From: an uncultured Clostridia bacterium
Lineage (GTDB): Bacteria; Bacillota; Clostridia; Monoglobales; Monoglobaceae
DNA length: 28,286 nt
Reading direction: 5' to 3'
Assembly: GCA_934463175.1 (NCBI GenBank)
Contig: CAKSIW010000030.1
Span: forward strand, 1 to 28,286
Part shown: piece after piece, positions 8,081 through 14,972 of the stretch
How the letters are laid out: each line of letters starts with the position of its first letter
Position numbering within the stretch: position 1 is the stretch's first letter
The notes under the pieces: model-generated
What the model was told of the DNA's origin: nothing
Databases searched by the model: none
The model's input: the letters and a program-made list of their open reading frames with translations, nothing else
Translations under genes and position numbers: made by a program

Positions 8081-8311
8081 ATGGTTAGCTATAAACCGCT
8101 TTTCCGATATTGTCTTGAGCATGATATTACAAAGGTGCAGTGCCGCCGAATGTGCGGAATTTCACCTAACACATGGACGAAAATCAACAAAGGCGAAGAA
8201 GTCTCCATGACTATCCTTAATAAAATCTGTGCGGCATTCGGTATTTCATACGGTGATATTATCGAATATGTTGACGAAGATAAAACAGCGGAGGGGCATA
8301 ACAATGGCTAA
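8081..8311 (+). CDS. Small Cro/C1-type HTH regulator of the type III RM operon
   Basis: A 76-residue protein that is essentially one helix-turn-helix domain (HTH_26-like). It has C.E.DITK.QCRRMCGISPNT as the DNA-binding helices, then a K-I-N-K-G segment and an LNKICAAFGISYGDII helix. AAGGAGG at 8069-8075 fixes the ATG at 8081; the longer frame from 8033 begins inside the promoter. It overlaps the mod start by eight bases, so the two are co-translated. By analogy with controller (C) proteins of restriction systems it may time expression of Mod and Res, using the inverted repeat at 7989-8012. That role is inferred from position; such small XRE proteins are also common elsewhere. Confidence 0.8.
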   Translation: MVSYKPLFRYCLEHDITKVQCRRMCGISPNTWTKINKGEEVSMTILNKICAAFGISYGDIIEYVDEDKTAEGHNNG

Positions 8312-10268
8312 TTTTTTTAATACCGTTATCGGTGTATTGAAACATGATGAAAGGTTCTTTTCGGCAGAAGGCGAACTGCTCCGCAACGCCGTCTGTGAAG
8401 CTGCCATGAAAATGGACAGTGCATTGCTGAAAATGCTCTATAACAACGAAGTTACAAAAGACCGCTTCTTCACAAATATTGAGGGCATTTCAGTTTTTGA
8501 TAAGGTCGGCTTCAGCTGGGTCATCAATAACCGTGAATTTCTCCCCGACTCTTATACACGCTATAAGAACAAAATCGGTTTGGCGAACAGAAACGGCAAT
8601 TACATTTCTGCATCAAACGATATTGAACTTGTTTTTCCATACAAAGATTGCGTCATTGAGGGCGGACAGACAAAGGAAGACCAAAAACGCAGCGAGATTT
8701 TCTATAATGAAACGCTTGCTCCCGATGAGGTTGACAGACTCCTTTATCCGAAAGTGTTTATGAACTGTATGCTTTATTCTAAAGAAGGCAAATCACCCGT
8801 TAAGGAGTACAGCAAAACATCTAATCTGATTATCAGGGGAAACAACTTGCTTGGGCTGGCATGTCTGAAGCTCAAGTATGCGAATAAAATACAGTTTATT
8901 TATATTGACCCTCCATACAATACAGCTACCGACAGTTTCAGATATAATGACAGTTTTAAGAGAAGCACATGGCTGACTTTCATGAAGAACAGGCTGGAAA
9001 TTGCACGAAATCTTTTGAAAGAAACAGGAGTAATTGCAATATCAATCAACTATAAAGAACTTTCATATTTGAAAATCCTTTGCGATTCTATATTCGGCGA
9101 AGAGAATTATGTCAATACCGTAACAGTGAAAACCGCAACCACGGCAAGTTTCAGAGCAATTAATGACTGCCCCGTGAATGTTTCTGAATTTATTTTAATC
9201 TATGCAAAGAACAAACCGCATGCAAAGATTAAACCCGTCTATGTGCCGTCAGATTATTCGGAAGACTACGGAAGTTACATTGAAAACATTACGGACGATC
9301 CGATGGATTGGCGCATAGTGTCGGTTGACAGTGTTATTTATGCACAAGACGGCGTTTCCACATGGCAGGAATATAAGAAAAAACACGGAGATGACTGGAA
9401 GAAAATACGGCATGAGAAAAAAGCGCAGTTCTGTTTAGAAAATTGTGACAGCGTTGTCAGCTTAAATACAATGCAAAAACCGTCGAGGGAAATCACAAAA
9501 GTTATCGAATTTTCAAAGAAAAACCGTGATCAGGTCTTTTCCTCCGGCAAAAACTTTATATATAACGGTCGCTCCTTAGCTTTCTACTCAAAAAAACTGA
9601 GGAAAATTGACGGCGTCCTTTCGCCTACGGAAATTCTGACAAATATCTGGACAGACATTTCATTCCTTTCGCTCGGGAACGAGGGCGGTGTTGATTTGCC
9701 TAACGGAAAAAAACCTGAAAAACTCATAAAACGCCTGTTTGATATATTCACAGATACAGATGATATTATTTTGGATTATCATTTAGGAACGGGAACAACT
9801 TGTGCTGTGGCGCATAAACTGGGACTTCAATACATCGGTCTTGAACAGTTGGATTATGGCAGCGATGACTGCACCGTCAGATTGGAAAAGGTAATCGGCG
9901 GAGAACAAGGCGGCATCTCAAAAGAAATTTCCTGGCAGGGCGGCGGCTCTTTCGTCTACTGTGAGCTTGCCAAACTGAACCAAAAGTATGCGGACGATAT
10001 TCAGACAGCATCTTCCGATACCGAGATTGTTTCCATTCTGCAAAATATGCTGAAAACAGGATTTATCAGCTGCAAGGTCAATCCGAAAGATATTGATCTG
10101 AACGATGACGACTTTACGGAACTGCCGCTTTCCGACAAGAAGCGTTTTCTCATGGAAATGCTTGACAAAAACCAGCTGTATGTGAATTACTGCGACATGG
10201 AAGATGAAACTTTTGCTGTTTCGGAAGAAGATAAGGCATTTACAAAGAGTTTCTACGGGGAGGTGTAA
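8304..10268 (+). CDS. mod: Type III restriction-modification methyltransferase (Mod)
   Basis: A 654-residue DNA methyltransferase. Catalytic motif IV D202-P-P-Y-N precedes the AdoMet motif D491-Y-H-L-G-T-G-T-T, the order of the beta class typical of type III Mod subunits, which make N6-methyladenine and carry the target-recognition domain. The N-terminus (a FFNTVIGVLK start, then SW.INNREFL.DSYTRYKNKIGL) and the GLQYIGLEQLDY segment fit this family. Residues about 260-480 should hold target recognition. The start at ATG 8304 has GGAGGGG at 8290-8296; an upstream in-frame start at 8229 would overlap the regulator heavily and lacks a site. No repeat tract for phase variation was seen. Recognition sequence unknown. 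Confidence 0.93.
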   Translation: MANFFNTVIGVLKHDERFFSAEGELLRNAVCEAAMKMDSALLKMLYNNEVTKDRFFTNIEGISVFDKVGFSWVINNREFLPDSYTRYKNKIGLANRNGNYISASNDIELVFPYKDCVIEGGQTKEDQKRSEIFYNETLAPDEVDRLLYPKVFMNCMLYSKEGKSPVKEYSKTSNLIIRGNNLLGLACLKLKYANKIQFIYIDPPYNTATDSFRYNDSFKRSTWLTFMKNRLEIARNLLKETGVIAISINYKELSYLKILCDSIFGEENYVNTVTVKTATTASFRAINDCPVNVSEFILIYAKNKPHAKIKPVYVPSDYSEDYGSYIENITDDPMDWRIVSVDSVIYAQDGVSTWQEYKKKHGDDWKKIRHEKKAQFCLENCDSVVSLNTMQKPSREITKVIEFSKKNRDQVFSSGKNFIYNGRSLAFYSKKLRKIDGVLSPTEILTNIWTDISFLSLGNEGGVDLPNGKKPEKLIKRLFDIFTDTDDIILDYHLGTGTTCAVAHKLGLQYIGLEQLDYGSDDCTVRLEKVIGGEQGGISKEISWQGGGSFVYCELAKLNQKYADDIQTASSDTEIVSILQNMLKTGFISCKVNPKDIDLNDDDFTELPLSDKKRFLMEMLDKNQLYVNYCDMEDETFAVSEEDKAFTKSFYGEV

Positions 10269-10271
10269 CCT

Positions 10272-12869
10272 ATGCAGTTTCTTCACGAACAGCTTGACAC
10301 GCTGCGGAGATTCGGCAGCAACGCCGAGATTCCGCCGTACATACAGGAGAACGTGAACCGGCGTTTTGAACTGCGGCCGTATCAGATATGCGCATTTGAA
10401 AACTTCATCACCTATTTTGAAAGCGAAAAAATGTGCCGCAAGCCGACACAAACGCTGTTTCACATGGCAACCGGTTCCGGTAAAACGATGATAATGGCAG
10501 GGCTGATGCTGTACCTTTATAAAAAAGGGTACCGTAACTTTCTGTTTTTTGTAAACCTGTCAAACATCGTCAATAAGACGAGGGAAAACTTTTTGAACAC
10601 GCTTTCGAGCAAATACCTGTTTGCCGATGAAATCCGACTGGACGGCGAGCGTGTTCCGATTAAGGAAGTAAGCAATTTTCAGCATTCGGACGAAAGTGCA
10701 ATCAATATCTGCTTTACGACAACGCAAGGACTTCATTCGGATATGTGGGTGACAAAAGAAAATTTCATATCCTATGATGATTTTGCGGATAAAAAGGTCG
10801 TTCTTATCTCAGATGAAGCGCACCATCTGAATGTTGACACAAAAACGATTAAAAAAAATAAGGACGAACAGGCGAACTATCATAGCTGGGAAGATACGGT
10901 ACGCCGTATTTTTGAAATGAACAAAGATAACGTGCTGCTTGAGTTTACCGCCACCTGTGATATTCACAATCCGCAGATTCGAGACGAATATGAAGACAAA
11001 ATCGTATATGACTATCCTCTTTCAAAATTCAGAGCGGACGGCTATTCCAAAGAAATCAAGACCCTGCGGTCCGATGTGTCGATTATGGAACGGGCAATTC
11101 AAGCGATAATACTGAGTCAGTACCGTTTGAAAGTGTTTCAGGACAACCGGCTGTCCGTAAAGCCCGTTGTGCTGTTCAAGGCGGCAAAAATTGCAGACAG
11201 CAGCGCGTTTATGGAAGAGTTTATTGACACCGTAAAGAACTTGACAGGCGATGAGCTGCGCCGCATTTCTGAACTGACGTACAATGAAACGCTTGGCAAA
11301 GCATATGCTTATTTTGAGAAAAACGGTATCAGTTTTGAACAGCTGGCGCATGAATTGCGGGATGATTTCTCGGCAGAACACTGTATCTCCGCCAACGATG
11401 ACACGGAAGCTGCGGCAAGGCAGATAGCCTTAAATTCTCTGGAAGATGCGGCAAATCCGTATCGTGCGGTTTTTGAAGTCAAGAAACTTGATGAGGGCTG
11501 GGATGTTCTCAACCTGTTTGACATTGTCCGCCTATATGAAACACGTCAGTCAAACGGCTCAAGAATATCTCCCGCAACGATTTCGGAAGCGCAGTTAATC
11601 GGTCGAGGCGCGCGTTATTGCCCGTTTCGGATTGACGATGAACAGGAAAAATATAAGCGGAAGTATGATACCGATATTGACAATCCGCTTCGCATCTGCG
11701 AGGAACTCTATTACCATTGTCAGAATGACAGCCGCTATATTGGCGAGTTGAACAATGCGCTGCGTGAAATCGGCGTTGACCTTGAGAATCAAACGATCCG
11801 CACCTATGTTTTGAAAGACTCTTTTAAGGCGGATTCTTTGTATCGCAAGGGATTTGTCTTCACCAATGACCGTGTTGAAAAAATCAGAAAAGATGCCGGC
11901 GGACTGATTCCGTCTGTCAGAGAACAAATCTACACCGTTAAGCTCGCAACAGGCAGCTCGGGAGAAGATACAATTTTCGCTTCGGACAATGCGCTGACGG
12001 AAACAAAGGTTGCGGCTTATACTTATCGAACAAACATCAGGAAAATTGCAGATATTAATTATGCAATTGTTCATAAGGCACTTTGCAAATACAGAGTATT
12101 CAAGTTTAATATGCTGAAAAGATATTTTCCGAAATTGAAGTCCACCAGAGAGTTTATAACCGCGCCGAACTATCTGGGATCTGTTAAAATTGAAATTATA
12201 TCAAAGTACGAAACACCTGCGCCGTCCGTTCTTTTTTCTGCCTGTGTGAATGTTTTGGGGAAAATCGCGGAGTCTGTTTCCGGCATTGAAATAACCTATG
12301 CAGGCACAGAAGAATTTAATGCAACACCCATTCGTGAAGTGTTCAAGGATAAAAAGTGCAGCTATACCGTTGTATATGACGGCGGCTTGGGCTGTTCGCA
12401 GAACGATGCGTCTGTGCCGGTCAATTGGAGAATTGACTTGTCAGGAGAAGACTGGTTTGCATTTGAGGATAACTTCGGAACAAGCGAAGAAAAGGCGTTT
12501 GTTGCCTACTTCAGGTCTTTCGTGCCCCGCTTAAAAAAGAAATATGATAAGGTGTTCCTTGTCAGAAATGAACGCCAACTGCACATTTACTCCTTTGACG
12601 AAGGCAGACGCTTTGAACCGGACTATCTGTTATTCCTCTGCAAGCAAACCGATGAGGGCTATGAGCAGCTGCAAGTGTTCATTGAGCCAAAAGGAACACA
12701 CCTCATTACAGACGATAAGTGGAAAGAGGATTTCTCGCTTGAAATTGAATCCACGGCAACCGCGGTAAAATTCTTTGCGGACGACAACAAGTATGAAATC
12801 AGGGGTTTTCATTTCTTTAACGCAGATTTTCGTATGAATGAGTTTGAAGAGGATATGGAAAGCCTGTAG
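10272..12869 (+). CDS. res: Type III restriction enzyme, Res (helicase-nuclease) subunit
   Basis: An 865-residue protein starting three bases after the mod stop, with a GGGGAGGTG ribosome-binding site. An SF2 helicase occupies the N-terminal half: Walker A A66-T-G-S-G-K71-T, DEAH at 181-184, and motif VI Q441-L-I-G-R-G-A-R448. The C-terminal endonuclease shows the PD-(D/E)xK pattern P783-D784, then E805-P-K807. Res works only in complex with Mod: it translocates on DNA and cleaves when two head-to-head unmethylated sites communicate. Length is in the normal range and all motifs are intact, so with mod this appears to be a functional system. Transcription is closed by the strong terminator at 12971. 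Confidence 0.93.
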   Translation: MQFLHEQLDTLRRFGSNAEIPPYIQENVNRRFELRPYQICAFENFITYFESEKMCRKPTQTLFHMATGSGKTMIMAGLMLYLYKKGYRNFLFFVNLSNIVNKTRENFLNTLSSKYLFADEIRLDGERVPIKEVSNFQHSDESAINICFTTTQGLHSDMWVTKENFISYDDFADKKVVLISDEAHHLNVDTKTIKKNKDEQANYHSWEDTVRRIFEMNKDNVLLEFTATCDIHNPQIRDEYEDKIVYDYPLSKFRADGYSKEIKTLRSDVSIMERAIQAIILSQYRLKVFQDNRLSVKPVVLFKAAKIADSSAFMEEFIDTVKNLTGDELRRISELTYNETLGKAYAYFEKNGISFEQLAHELRDDFSAEHCISANDDTEAAARQIALNSLEDAANPYRAVFEVKKLDEGWDVLNLFDIVRLYETRQSNGSRISPATISEAQLIGRGARYCPFRIDDEQEKYKRKYDTDIDNPLRICEELYYHCQNDSRYIGELNNALREIGVDLENQTIRTYVLKDSFKADSLYRKGFVFTNDRVEKIRKDAGGLIPSVREQIYTVKLATGSSGEDTIFASDNALTETKVAAYTYRTNIRKIADINYAIVHKALCKYRVFKFNMLKRYFPKLKSTREFITAPNYLGSVKIEIISKYETPAPSVLFSACVNVLGKIAESVSGIEITYAGTEEFNATPIREVFKDKKCSYTVVYDGGLGCSQNDASVPVNWRIDLSGEDWFAFEDNFGTSEEKAFVAYFRSFVPRLKKKYDKVFLVRNERQLHIYSFDEGRRFEPDYLLFLCKQTDEGYEQLQVFIEPKGTHLITDDKWKEDFSLEIESTATAVKFFADDNKYEIRGFHFFNADFRMNEFEEDMESL

Positions 12870-12970
12870 GCAGATAAAGCTGTGCCATATGCGGCAAAGC
12901 ATAAACGGTATGCTTATGCCGTTTCCGTGGTTTACAGTTAAAGTTTGGTGGCATTTGATACTACGAATAC

Positions 12971-13003
12971 AAAAAAGCTCTGCTTATCCGGCAGAGCTTT
13001 TTT
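12971..13003. terminator. Strong rho-independent terminator after res
   Basis: AAAAAAGCTCTGC (12971-12983) pairs perfectly over 13 bp with GCAGAGCTTTTTT (12991-13003) around a 7-base loop. The A/T ends make it potentially bidirectional. The 12870-13277 gap otherwise holds a weak AGCATA/TATGCT hairpin (12898-12914), the adh-end repeat and the hairpin at 13233. Confidence 0.9.
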
Positions 13004-13100
13004 CGCAGTACGGTGTCATTTTATAAATATGTTTATCTATAAACTCATTTGCGTTTCCATCAATCATATTAATTTCTGCCTTTCAAATGTTTTTTATACT

Positions 13101-13200
13101 TTAAAAAATGATAATCAGTCTGATTAAAACTATCAAATAAAAATCCGGAGCGGTTCTCACCGCTCCGGTGGGTGTAACTGTACCTTCAGAAGCACTCCTT
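13101..13200. repeat. Direct repeat, left copy (adh 3' end plus terminator)
   Basis: This 100-bp stretch matches 16184-16298. Shared blocks are TTAAAAAA, an AATCAG-N-CTGATT palindrome, ATCAAATAAAAAT, a CCGGAGCGG/CCGCTCCGG hairpin, and GTGTAACTGTACC leading into the last five codons (with stop) of the alcohol dehydrogenase gene. The differences are an indel of about 10 bases (CATGAGTGAT-like insert in the right copy), a few substitutions and a flipped hairpin loop. After 13200 similarity to adh stops. Confidence 0.85.
13145..13168 (-). terminator. Terminator of the EndoU-immunity operon (loop-flipped copy)
   Basis: A perfect 9-bp stem, CCGGAGCGG (13145-13153) with CCGCTCCGG (13160-13168). On the - strand it is followed by ATTTTTATTTG. 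Read on the - strand the loop contains GAGA, the reverse complement of the loop in the right copy. It lies about 110 bases after the immunity gene stop. Confidence 0.75.
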
Positions 13201-13232
13201 CGGTCTCCGTCTGCTGTATGTCGAGTTCCCAT

Positions 13233-13258
13233 AAGAGCGGCAACATGTCGCCGCTCTT
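13233..13258. repeat. Hairpin between the immunity gene and the repeat
   Basis: AAGAGCGGC (13233-13241) pairs perfectly with GCCGCTCTT (13250-13258), loop of 8. The T-run is poor on both strands, so it may be a pause site, an mRNA-stabilising stem or a relic. Confidence 0.5.
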
Positions 13259-13277
13259 TAAAAAACATTGTGCTCTC

Positions 13278-13595
13278 TTACAGCATATCTGCTGCATCGT
13301 CAATAAATGAGATTATGTTGTACTGTTCCGTTTCCTTCGGAAATTTCTTTGCGGTTTCATACAGGCAATCTACAAACTCCCTGCTTTTTGTCCTTTCCGC
13401 AATTTCCTCAAAAATTTCACTCAGCCATGCGAACTCATCCGCTGTGCAATCCGTTTTAATAAACAAAATTGTCTTTTCAATGTTGTTAGAAAACAATAAA
13501 ATCATTTTGTCCCATATTTTTTCTATTTCAGTATAGCACTCCGAATTTATTTCGGCTCTCTTTTGAATAATTTCTTTATAATCATTAAAATTCAC
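13278..13595 (-). CDS. Probable immunity protein for the EndoU toxin
   Basis: A 105-residue, acidic, helical protein without a family I can name. It begins at GTG 13595, set by GGAGG (13608-13604), eight bases upstream; an ATG two bases earlier is out of frame and stops at once. It starts five bases after the toxin stop on the same strand, the standard toxin-then-immunity order of polymorphic toxin loci. An acidic partner would suit a basic RNase. The immunity role is inferred entirely from position and charge. Its transcript probably ends at the hairpin at 13168-13145. Confidence 0.65.
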   Translation of the reverse strand: MNFNDYKEIIQKRAEINSECYTEIEKIWDKMILLFSNNIEKTILFIKTDCTADEFAWLSEIFEEIAERTKSREFVDCLYETAKKFPKETEQYNIISFIDDAADML

Positions 13596-13600
13596 ATGAA

Positions 13601-13921
13601 TTACCTCCGTCGTTTGTTTTGATTAGAATCAGGAAATACAGTAGCAATTTTTCCGTTTGTACGGATAATTCCAACACGTACTCCTTTGTATGTCCCATAA
13701 ACTATTTTTCCATCTGGAATATGTCTGTTGCTTTTTAATCCTGCTACTTGTTCGCCAGCTCTTTTAATATCCTTATCAGTCCATGATTTAGGAAACCAGC
13801 TTTGTCCTGTTCCAGAACGCTTGGATCTGTCTTTATGTTCTGGAACATTGCCAACTCGTACACCATTTGGATAAGTCTTTACGATATTGTATTTAATACC
13901 TTGCTTATTGAGTAAATCCAT
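13601..13921 (-). CDS. EndoU-type RNase toxin domain (C-terminal part of a frameshifted gene)
   Basis: The 106 residues match the bacterial EndoU nuclease domain: YNIVKTYPNGVRVGNVPEHK, TGTGQSWFP.SWT.KDI.RAGE, and GTYKGVRVGIIRTNGKIATV. The domain really begins upstream of this ATG: the same frame reads back through K-S-G-G-H-G-Q-K-G to about 13975, and that His is expected in the active site. The preceding small frame (13948-14085) carries the normal N-terminus in the other frame, so the gene is one unit of about 161 codons broken by one base. EndoU toxins cleave RNA; the CdiA-CT of E. coli STECO31 has this fold and cuts tRNA-Glu. The ATG at 13921 has no convincing ribosome-binding site. There is no secretion domain. 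An intact-looking partner gene follows. Confidence 0.8.
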   Translation of the reverse strand: MDLLNKQGIKYNIVKTYPNGVRVGNVPEHKDRSKRSGTGQSWFPKSWTDKDIKRAGEQVAGLKSNRHIPDGKIVYGTYKGVRVGIIRTNGKIATVFPDSNQNKRRR

Positions 13922-13947
13922 ACCTTTTTGTCCGTGACCACCTGATT

Positions 13948-14085
13948 TTAATTTTGATATTCTGCCCGTTTTGTTATTATATTATAAGTAAAAGTTCCTT
14001 CGCTTGAATGAACCAATGCAAACTCGCTTACAGTTCGACCACTGCCTTTTGAATTTAGATATCTTCCTTTTTTTCCTGTTCCCAT
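13948..14085 (-). CDS. N-terminal piece of the same EndoU gene, ahead of the frameshift
   Basis: A 45-residue frame starting at ATG 14085, with GAAGAAGGTGG just upstream and one base after the DUF4417 stop. It reads MGTGKKGRYLNSKGSGR, then SEFALVHSSEGTFTYN, which I recall as the usual N-terminus of short EndoU proteins in Firmicutes. It then runs out of frame to TAA at 13950-13948. Adding one A to the run AAAA on the - strand (13972-13969) would join it to the EndoU frame, giving NIITKTGRISKLKSGGHGQ and a 161-residue product. As written the toxin is inactive unless there is -1 frameshifting or the base call is wrong. Confidence 0.7.
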   Translation of the reverse strand: MGTGKKGRYLNSKGSGRTVSEFALVHSSEGTFTYNIITKRAEYQN

Positions 14086-14086
14086 A

Positions 14087-14794
14087 TCAAACCACCTTCT
14101 TCCGATTATGGACATAGGTGATCCAATCAGGCAAGTGGTGAAAGTATGTGCAACTTTCATATTTCCCGAAAACTTTTGGATTATATGAACCGTATACTAT
14201 AACAACCTGCGGTGTTAATTCTGTTAACATGGCTTCAAGCCCTGCTTCGAGGAAATACTTATCCTCTTTTCCTTTACTGCATCCATAAGTACCGATTGAA
14301 ACAATACTGTTTTTGGGTATTCCAGAAAATGCCGGAATGCAGTTAAAAATCGTTTTTGTGTACGTTCTTTCATCCCCCCACCGCACATTAGGGATAACAT
14401 ACTTACCCCGTTGTTGCAGATAATATCCCACAGAACGTGAAATACCTATATTTGCAAGCTGTTCCCACAACGGCATATCTCTGTATAGTGAGCAGTCCGG
14501 TGTGGATATAATTTTCACGCCTTTAAGCTCGTCCACAAAATTTTGCGGAACACTTACAAATTTTCTGAATTTAGGATCCTGCTCGTAAAACACCAACATT
14601 TCATCTTCGTTTTGCAGTTTTTTGCGTTTTGAAAACGGAATTGCAACAGAAGGAAGAACTATCTCATTTGGTGCTTCTAATATAGGAATTTCTAAAAATC
14701 CCTCAAAAAACGCTGTTTCTATGAGTTTTGAGTTAAACCCATCATAAAATAAGTTGTTTATAGCAATAACAACTCCTTTCCGGCTATAAGCCAA
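14087..14794 (-). CDS. DUF4417 domain protein
   Basis: Up to 235 residues matching DUF4417, a family of unknown function found in phages, plasmids and integrative elements: STPDCSLYRDMPLWEQ, then YYLQQRGKYVIPNVRW, then GIPKNSIVSIGTYGC and VVIVYGS. The start is uncertain. The longest frame begins at TTG 14794, but a good AAAGGAG site (14779-14773) lies inside it, with only ATT or ATA codons in frame just downstream. The true start may therefore be a rare codon, or TTG with a weak site. It is the first gene of a - strand unit with the EndoU gene and the immunity gene (gaps of 1 and 5 bases). Its link to the toxin is unknown. Confidence 0.75.
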   Translation of the reverse strand: MAYSRKGVVIAINNLFYDGFNSKLIETAFFEGFLEIPILEAPNEIVLPSVAIPFSKRKKLQNEDEMLVFYEQDPKFRKFVSVPQNFVDELKGVKIISTPDCSLYRDMPLWEQLANIGISRSVGYYLQQRGKYVIPNVRWGDERTYTKTIFNCIPAFSGIPKNSIVSIGTYGCSKGKEDKYFLEAGLEAMLTELTPQVVIVYGSYNPKVFGKYESCTYFHHLPDWITYVHNRKKVV

Positions 14795-14801
14795 TAAATA
14801 T

Positions 14802-14816
14802 AAGTTTAGTAAACTT
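14802..14816. promoter_or_regulatory. 15-bp palindrome touching the small-RNA -35 box
   Basis: AAGTTTAGTAAACTT is perfectly symmetric about G14809. Its last two bases are the first two of the TTGACA box at 14815. This placement is typical of an operator. It also lies just upstream of the DUF4417 start on the other strand. Confidence 0.5.
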
Positions 14817-14843
14817 GACAGTTTGGAAAGGATGTGCTATAAT
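14815..14843 (+). promoter_or_regulatory. Perfect-consensus promoter on the + strand (putative small RNA)
   Basis: TTGACA (14815-14820), exactly 17 bp, extended TGC, then TATAAT (14838-14843). It points away from the DUF4417 gene and into a stretch with no + strand gene before the convergent Fic gene end. Confidence 0.85.
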
Positions 14844-14880
14844 TTCATTGGTTAGATGATGTGTTTTATAGCACATCCTT
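14828..14880. repeat. 15-bp perfect inverted repeat carrying opposed -10 boxes
   Basis: AAGGATGTGCTATAA (14828-14842) and TTATAGCACATCCTT (14866-14880) are exact reverse complements, 23 bases apart. The left arm contains the + strand extended -10. The right arm gives an equivalent TGC-TATAAA on the - strand. Confidence 0.9.
14865..14873 (-). promoter_or_regulatory. Possible extended -10 of the DUF4417-EndoU-immunity operon
   Basis: On the - strand TGC (14873-14871) is followed by TATAAA (14870-14865). The -35 region 17 bp further up (TCGGTG) is poor, so activity would lean on the extended -10. The start would be about 60 bases before the DUF4417 gene. Confidence 0.4.
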
Positions 14881-14885
14881 ATAAT

Positions 14886-14927
14886 GCACCGAGACCGTTC
14901 CGGCGGTTTTCGGTGTATTTTCTTTTT
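14886..14927 (+). terminator. Rho-independent terminator of the putative small RNA
   Basis: CACCGA (14887-14892) pairs with TCGGTG (14910-14915). The stem continues inward through GACCG/CGGTTT with one bulge and one wobble around a TTCCGG loop. TATTTTCTTTTT follows to 14927. Confidence 0.75.
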
Positions 14928-14972
14928 AGCCTGCCTCACTCAATAAGCATCACTTCTTTCAAAAATATTTTA

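Larger units (their letters stand above)
14850..14927 (+). ncRNA. Putative small RNA of about 78 nt
   Basis: Starting about 7 bases after the consensus -10 box, a transcript would run to the terminator at 14886-14927. The only frame (ATG at 14856, 40 codons) has no ribosome-binding site and runs past the terminator, so an RNA product is more likely than a peptide. The 5' end overlaps the leader of the - strand operon, so it could act antisense to it. Function unknown; existence is inferred from promoter plus terminator. Confidence 0.5.

Noticed and set aside
8229..8303. Upstream in-frame extension of mod from ATG 8229
   Set aside because: It would overlap the HTH gene by over 80 bases, has no ribosome-binding site, and its peptide does not resemble Mod N-termini; ATG 8304 has GGAGGGG.
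9918..10463. 181-codon antisense frame across the mod-res junction
   Set aside because: It overlaps two well-supported genes, lacks a ribosome-binding site and has Cys/Phe-rich composition typical of antisense frames.
13948..14160. Programmed -1 frameshift in the EndoU gene
   Set aside because: No canonical X-XXY-YYZ heptamer is present at the junction; ACA-AAA is a poor slippery site. A one-base deletion in the A-run explains it more simply, though slippage is not excluded.
14828..14880. Invertible promoter between 15-bp inverted repeats
   Set aside because: Only 23 bases lie between the arms and the -10 boxes are inside the arms, so inversion would not switch the promoter; no invertase gene is nearby.
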